DNA from: Trachythela sp. YZ-2020
Lineage: Eukaryota > Cnidaria > Anthozoa > Malacalcyonacea > Clavulariidae
Length of the DNA stretch: 64,000 nucleotides
Direction: 5' to 3'
Assembly: GCA_016169945.1 (NCBI GenBank)
Contig: JADLSH010000155.1
Span: 1,805,501 to 1,869,500 of the forward strand
Part shown: piece after piece, positions 58,570 through 64,000 of the stretch
Numbering within the stretch: the stretch's first letter is position 1
How the letters are laid out: each line of letters starts with the position of its first letter
Position numbers and translations under genes: made by a program
The notes under the pieces: model-generated
What the model saw: the letters and a program-made list of their open reading frames with translations, nothing else
The model's database searches: none
Told to the model about the DNA's origin: nothing

Positions 58570-59121
58570 TCATATAAGGATAATCAGTAATCTGCCCTAA
58601 TGCTCCCTATACTCGTTATATTGATTGTCATGTTATGTGCACAAATATATTTCTTTTTTGACCCCAATCACAACCCTACTCCTACCCTCTTGTGACTGTA
58701 ACATAATGATATCAACCAATTTCCTTATTACTGATCAAGGGATACCCATTAATGGTTCAACAGATTTTCATAATTCAGTTGTAAGAGTATGGCAAACATA
58801 TTAATAAAAAATTAATCACAAAAACAAATAAATATGTTTATGACCATCCATTCTATGTTTTTCATTTGACTAGTTGTATTTAGCATTTTAGAATACATTA
58901 GATTTTTCCTTAATCTCAAGGCAAATGCCCATCTAAACAATACAATTAGTCGTACTTGATTTTTATCCAGGTATACGTAGTTGATAAACATGACTAAAGA
59001 AGCCACATTTCAACCTACCACTGACAAGTAAAATTGTCTGGTGTTAGATAGAATAAGTAAAATACTAAGGTAGGGCACATCTGACCTGAATAGGAACTCT
59101 GGTGGTGTTAGTAATTTTCAT

Positions 59122-59300
59122 ACATAGGCGGATTTTCTGTGAACTAAATAAAACCAAAAATCTCAACTGTGGCCCCAGACCCCTCTGCAGCTTGCTTGGC
59201 GGCGCTACGCACCCTGTCGCTCACCTCCCCCCCTAAATTTTTGGCACCCCCCCTAAATTTTCGGCACCCCCCGGAGCAAAATCTGAAAATCCGCCTATGT
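59122..59300. mobile_element. 179-bp MITE with 16-bp TIRs and TTTCAT duplication
   Basis: acataggcggattttc at 59,122 is exactly inverted, ending at 59,300. TTTCAT is at 59,116-59,121 and 59,301-59,306. The body has repeated cccccctaaatttt. Nested in the TTAA element, so younger than it. Confidence 0.8.
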
Positions 59301-60559
59301 TTTCATATGTCAGAATGAGCCATAAGTACAACCCCTGGCTCAACAAAAGCTGTCACTGATGTTACACTACAAGCCGAGGCCTAGACTTGGTCAGTTTTTT
59401 GCTTCACCGATTTTCTGAGTAGTTTAATCAGCAATTCCATAAACCAAACTGGGCCACAGCGAGGCTTAGGTATGCATGCAGTGTATATTCATAAGATATA
59501 CATTACGCTGTATAAAAGGAAGGTGGCTGTGTGGAAAGTTACATGGAATTATAACTTCATTTATTAAAGAGTTGACCATGGGTGGCACGGTTTCATTGCA
59601 CTTTACATGATACTGAATAGTGGCAAAAGACCTGCCCATAGAAATAACAGATATCTACTATTTCTATGGACCTGCTACATTGCACTACACAGAAACCAAA
59701 TAAATATATATTAAATGTCTTGCCCCATAACACTCCTCATACTAGGATGTTCAATGGTGGATATAGAAAAATATATAGTAACAATTAAATGTATAGTAAT
59801 GAAATGTTGTCTCTGCCATCTGTGACATTCCTTGGGCTATCCAACACATTGTGGCCTCTCATCAGCTGATGATACCATACATTGTAAATGTAATGTTGCT
59901 CTGTGACCTTGTGTCTGTCCTTGTGTTCTGACTTGCTTAGCATTAGATACTATAAAATACAAGATGAAAAAAATATGTTTAATATATATCATTCTACCAA
60001 GTATATGTATGCTTAGTAGATTTTTGTAGACGATGGTGGTATGTAGTTTTCATCTATTTTTTGTTACAATACAATTAAACTTACCAGTTCCCATAAATAC
60101 TTCATTTTGTATGGCTTCCTCGACGGCTTCAAAGCGGAGTATACGCTTCCTATACTCATCTCTGTTCCTTCGACTCCGATCTCAAAATTGACAAAATATG
60201 AGAGATTTCGCCCACATTCTGGGAACGGCAATGTTCACCTTTCTTTTGCGTAAAATCCTGAAGGCGAATTCCAAACGTATATGCCAGAAAATTGATTATT
60301 TCTGCAGTTTTTCGCTTCCAACATGACTATATTTTATATTGTTTTATAATATAAACAAAACATGACTTCCCGATTTGACGTCATCGCGGCTACTCGTACT
60401 CAGCCTCTTTTCTCCCGGCCATGTTTTGAAAAACCTATGTTTGAGCCAAAATATCTCTGGAAGTATTTATCCGATTAAGGAATGATGTATATCATTCGAA
60501 TTGTCTCGTCACGGCCGATTTTTGAGAAAAAAATGGTAATTGTGACATATGCACTTTAA

Positions 60560-61740
60560 AAGCTTACATTGATTCTTGAATTTGTCCGACTTGGTCAGTG
60601 TTCATGACGACTTTAAGAATCATCACTTTAGTAACACTTTCCTTGATCAATTCGAGCGAAATTAAGCCAAAATAGCCTATAAACATCGGAGGATGGAGGT
60701 CTGCACTCGGAAGTGACAAAATGACAAATGAATAATGAACCGCGCGGGAGACTAAGCTTTAATTGATGACGAATATTATGGCGTGAGCATTTTTTTCGGC
60801 TTCACTTTTCGCTGGCTGTTATCGTTCCAGATTACCAGATTATTGAGTTCACTGCATAGCGGATGCAAAGTTGTCGCCATTATGCAATGGACGGTTTTCA
60901 ACGTTATGCGCATGCGCGAGTTCGGGCGGAGAGAAAACTGTTTTGTACTCGGGAGTGGGGACATCAACAGACAAACAAAGTCTCTAAAACGAGATAAATG
61001 AAAATTATTTAGAGGAACAGGGGGGAAAAACAGTCAAAAGACAGAAGAAAGACAAGATTTTCGAGTTTTAAAGCGTTTTAAACGCGTAAGTGTCTATTTT
61101 GTATACTTGCTTTTGCCGTATTGGCATGCAGTATATTATACAACATTGATTAATCTTAAAAGGTATTTTAGTATTAATTCAAATACGTCATTGAATGAGG
61201 AACAACCTATTAGATCTCAAAAACAAGTGCGAGAAGAAGTATAAAAATACTGTTAAAAAAAAGTTGAAGTTTTATAAAAATTTCGAAATGTTTTCTGAGA
61301 CTTCTAAGGTTGGACTTTACAGTAAATCAAAGCTAAAAGAGTACGTAATAACATACCTACTTTATATAGTTGGGCAATTGATAATTTTATAGTCAAAATT
61401 AACAAATCTTACCAATATTTTGCCATTTTGTACAAAATAAAAAATATACAATGTTGCGTGTTACCATGGTTACAGTGATCGACTCAGTACTTCATGTTAC
61501 AATAACGTTTGGGGGAGTAAATTGTGTGGTTCGAATGGGCAAGGGGATTCTGCATGCATGTATTTCTAGTTGTAATTCTTGATGTACCTCAACAGACATG
61601 ATTTACCAATATTTTGGATGGTATAACAAAAAAATGGTAAGGAAGGGACGTATTTTATAGGATGTATATTAGAGGATTTAACCATTTTCTATCTGGGAGG
61701 GAGGGCCGGTGGAATTAGGGGGTAAGCCATCTAGAAAAAG
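60560..61740. other. Unassigned intergenic DNA
   Basis: Short frames at 60,783-61,001 and 61,195-61,392 (Lys-rich) have no recognisable domain. Nothing else was identified. Confidence 0.3.
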
Positions 61741-61953
61741 ATGGCTCTAAACGCGAAAAATTATTGGCAAAGTGGGCGGAAGCAAAAAACGATACAATGT
61801 TTTGTTTTTCTGTTGCATGAACATCACCCAGAAAACGCAAGAAATGGCCATTCTGCGCTACTAAAATTCAAACATTTCCGGGGATGCATGTACCCGAACC
61901 CACCCATCCTACTTATGCAATTGGCCGCAGCCTTGCAACTGCTGCTTAAATAA
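61741..61953 (+). CDS. Unrecognised 70-codon ORF followed by a hairpin
   Basis: No family is recognised. Start and stop are defined, but there is no supporting evidence beyond the open frame. Its stop codon lies two bases before the hairpin at 61,955. Could be chance. Confidence 0.2.
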   Translation: MALNAKNYWQSGRKQKTIQCFVFLLHEHHPENARNGHSALLKFKHFRGCMYPNPPILLMQLAAALQLLLK

Positions 61954-61954
61954 T

Positions 61955-61992
61955 AAATCATGACACATCTTGAGCAAGATGTGCCATGATTT
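61955..61992. repeat. 38-nt hairpin
   Basis: aaatcatg...cacatcttg pairs with caagatgtg...catgattt around a 2-nt loop, with one mismatch in 18 pairs. Confidence 0.75.
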
Positions 61993-62064
61993 AGTACACA
62001 TGTACTATGTAAATAGTACACAAATAGTAATAGGTTTTTGATTGGCTTGCAAAAATGATATTTT

Positions 62065-62096
62065 CACACGTAAAAATATCGTATTTTTTACGTGTG
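62065..62096. repeat. 32-nt hairpin, MITE-like
   Basis: cacacgtaaaaata faces tattttttacgtgtg around tcg. The surrounding gatattttcacacg and cgtgtgtttatatacgat suggest a small interspersed repeat end. Confidence 0.55.
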
Positions 62097-64000
62097 TTTA
62101 TATACGATTTTTCTCAGTGGCATAAAACTCTATTATAACACTTATGTTTATATAATAAACAGTATTATAAGTCAGCCAATGATCGCAAACCTTTTTGTTC
62201 ACAAAAATGAGTTATTAAGGTTACATGTACTTTGGAAATTTAGGATAGATGCTGGGGGGTTCATCAGAAAAATAACATTATTTAAGGGTGGACTACTGGG
62301 TAAAGTTCAGTATAAAGTGGTAGGCCGTGCTTAAGATTTAAGAGGGCTCACTAAATTCCACCAGCCCACCCCCCGCTCTTCCAGATAAAAAATGACCGGT
62401 CCCTAAGGTCCCTAGTTCTTGATATACACGACGTTTGAAGTAAATTCCCGAATTTATCAGGAGATATAGCTAGTAAAACGTTATTAATGAAATACACCGT
62501 TTTATAGGAAAGCTAAAAAGGTAGTCACGTAAAAAATATACCAACCAAAATAACGTAGCCATAAGAAAATAGAAACAATAGGAATGAGCAGGTAGCTTGC
62601 GTACAGGCACCAAACCCCATTTTAAGTATGGATGCATGCCTGTATATAGGCTAAATCATATAAAATAGCCTAATCTATATAAAATTAAAACTATAAAACC
62701 GCAATTTAACGTTGGTGCATGGAAATGATGGAATACGGAAGTTGGAGATGTGATGATGATTATATGTATAGACAAATTAAAGACAGGAGGTCTTTAGATT
62801 AAGGAGAATCGCTCGTTGAGAACATGTGGGTGAGTAGTAGCAAGTTGGAATATAAGACGCATTTCCTGCTTCAATTTTTGCCAATATCATTTCCGCCCGT
62901 GATGGGATGATAATTACAGACTTCTGTATCTGAAAAGAAGTGTTTGGTACTAAGCGCTTGGCAATAGGTCCGCTGTGCATCTTATCGTTGGCATCGTGTG
63001 GATCAAAACAAATCTGTCGCCTGCACACCGCACGAACTACACTAACCGAAATGTAAAGGTTCGGAGGATCTCAGTATGCATAATTATAGACAGGAAGAGA
63101 AGGGAAGGGATCCACCACAGTTGGCAAGAGCTAGTTTTAGTGTATATAGGTTATTCTGCATGTCGATGAGTAAGTAAGTGGGGTGCACTAAACATCCTTA
63201 CTTGCAGCTGAAAGCTGAGCTGATTACGGAGGACACTGCTCGAACTTATTGAGTCGATGGCTTATAAATACTATTAAAGGTCGACGAGATAGATTCATTT
63301 CACAAGCTCGCCATGACGCCATTGTTAATGCCCATACAGATCTTCAATTCGTATCAACCGGTATTGACGCTCCGAGGGAGCTTGGCGTGCGAATTTCCAA
63401 GTTGCGACAATTCCGGACGAACCCAGTTTCATTTTGCGCGCTCATGAACGTGGCTGTTAAACAAGCTAGTTGGCACATCTGTTTGGAACCAATCATGCAG
63501 AAACTTTAAAATAGGTATGAGTAAATGTTTTTGGTGCAAGGGAGTTGTTCCTGCATAATATGCAAGGAAATGTTACTGGACGATAATTTAACAGCAGTGG
63601 AAATCTCTGTAACAAACTTATCTGATTGGTCGAAAGAAGACGGAAACTGAAATAAACCAAGCAGCTTACTACGGAAGTGACTCACTGAAGTCACTACGCT
63701 CCTCTCTCCTCCGCAGAGGCTTACATGAAGTTTCTAGCGAGGGAAAAGTGAGCGTGCAGGGAGTGACGGGAAGAGCGAAATAAAAGCTAGTTAATGTAAT
63801 AAATATGACGGTTCGATATCAACCTTCGAGGTTGTTAAGAGATGTTTTCCACTTTCCTTTTCAGGCGTACTTAACTCTCCTGGAGTGAATCCAACATTAA
63901 TATCTTCTTCTGTCAATTTGCACCGAAAAATAGTGAGAAATTGCAAATGAATATGGATATGTCGACTGAATACACTCATCTAATTATAAATATCCTCTAA
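62097..64000. other. Unassigned DNA with two small ORFs
   Basis: The minus frame 63,028-62,777 (83 codons, Cys-containing) and the plus frame 63,249-63,509 (86 codons, RRDRFISQARHDAIVNAH) are the best open frames. Neither matches a family I can name. No element ends were seen. Confidence 0.25.

Larger units (their letters stand above)
57263..60555. mobile_element. 3,293-bp element with about 350-bp TIRs and TTAA flanks
   Basis: TTAA at 57,259-57,262 and 60,556-60,559 brackets the ends agtgcatatgtcacaattac and its inverse. The inverted repeats run to about 57,615 on the left and back to about 60,208 on the right, with small differences. Shared marks include cggccgtgacgagacaattc, atgacttcccgatttgacgtc and gttcccagaat or its inverse. 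No transposase is inside. TTAA target sites are typical of piggyBac and Kolobok families (inference). Two smaller MITEs and a 124-nt palindrome are nested in it. The rest of the interior (58,570-59,120; 59,301-60,200) is unremarkable. Confidence 0.85.

Overview
The window reads as repeat-dense nuclear DNA of an invertebrate animal. The best inference is a cnidarian, probably an anthozoan. This rests on the mix of degraded elements: a BEL/Pao retroelement with a DUF1759-type Gag, a Penelope-like element with a GIY-YIG domain and hammerhead ribozymes, a THAP9/P-element transposase, CR1/L2-like LINE pieces, a tRNA-derived SINE with a TATG tail and many small TIR elements. It also rests on AT-rich intergenic DNA and GT-AG introns. 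I see no bacterial operons, ribosomal RNA or CRISPR. Species assignment is inference.

Layout. 1-9.5 kb: palindromes, a diverged 0.65 kb direct repeat (2.04 and 6.85 kb), an inverted pair of a 0.3-0.4 kb repeat (3.45 and 6.4 kb), the 3' part of a Penelope-like element with a well-formed hammerhead ribozyme, and a 188-bp MITE with TTA duplication. 9.68-21.70 kb: a 12-kb polypyrimidine/polypurine minisatellite of about 36-bp units with higher-order blocks, bounded by a 14-bp inverted repeat. 23.3 kb: a second Penelope 3' end with a hammerhead, minus strand. 24.13-29.16 kb: a 2.39-kb unit in tandem (two copies plus a 252-bp third end module) whose module ends are inverted repeats, so the block reads module-internal-module-internal-module.

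30.9-35.9 kb (minus): an intron-containing Ty3-type integrase gene (GIN1/Ginger-like) of at least eight exons, most with good splice signals. Its catalytic exon is split by a 2,462-bp TIR element with a 9-bp target duplication. 36.7 kb: a short ORF ending in a 2A-like motif. 37.0-41.4 kb (minus): a frameshifted BEL/Pao element in the order Gag, protease, RT, RNase H, integrase. 42.5-46.2 kb: a hAT-like MITE, a LINE scrap and a 2,448-bp long-TIR element with an exact 9-bp target duplication. 47.6 kb: SINE. 49.4 and 50.8 kb: MITEs. 51.2-56.3 kb: a THAP/P-element transposase relic with a 5'-truncated LINE inserted antisense in it. 57.26-60.56 kb: a 3,293-bp element with about 350-bp TIRs and TTAA flanks, holding a 124-nt palindrome and two nested MITEs. 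60.6-64 kb: small hairpins and unassigned ORFs.

Nothing here forms a working pathway. The one gene-like structure is the spliced integrase, and it is interrupted. The most unusual features are the 12-kb triplex-prone array, the hammerhead ribozymes, the inverted-repeat-bounded tandem block and the 2A-like motif. All coordinates were read by eye; percent identities were not computed.
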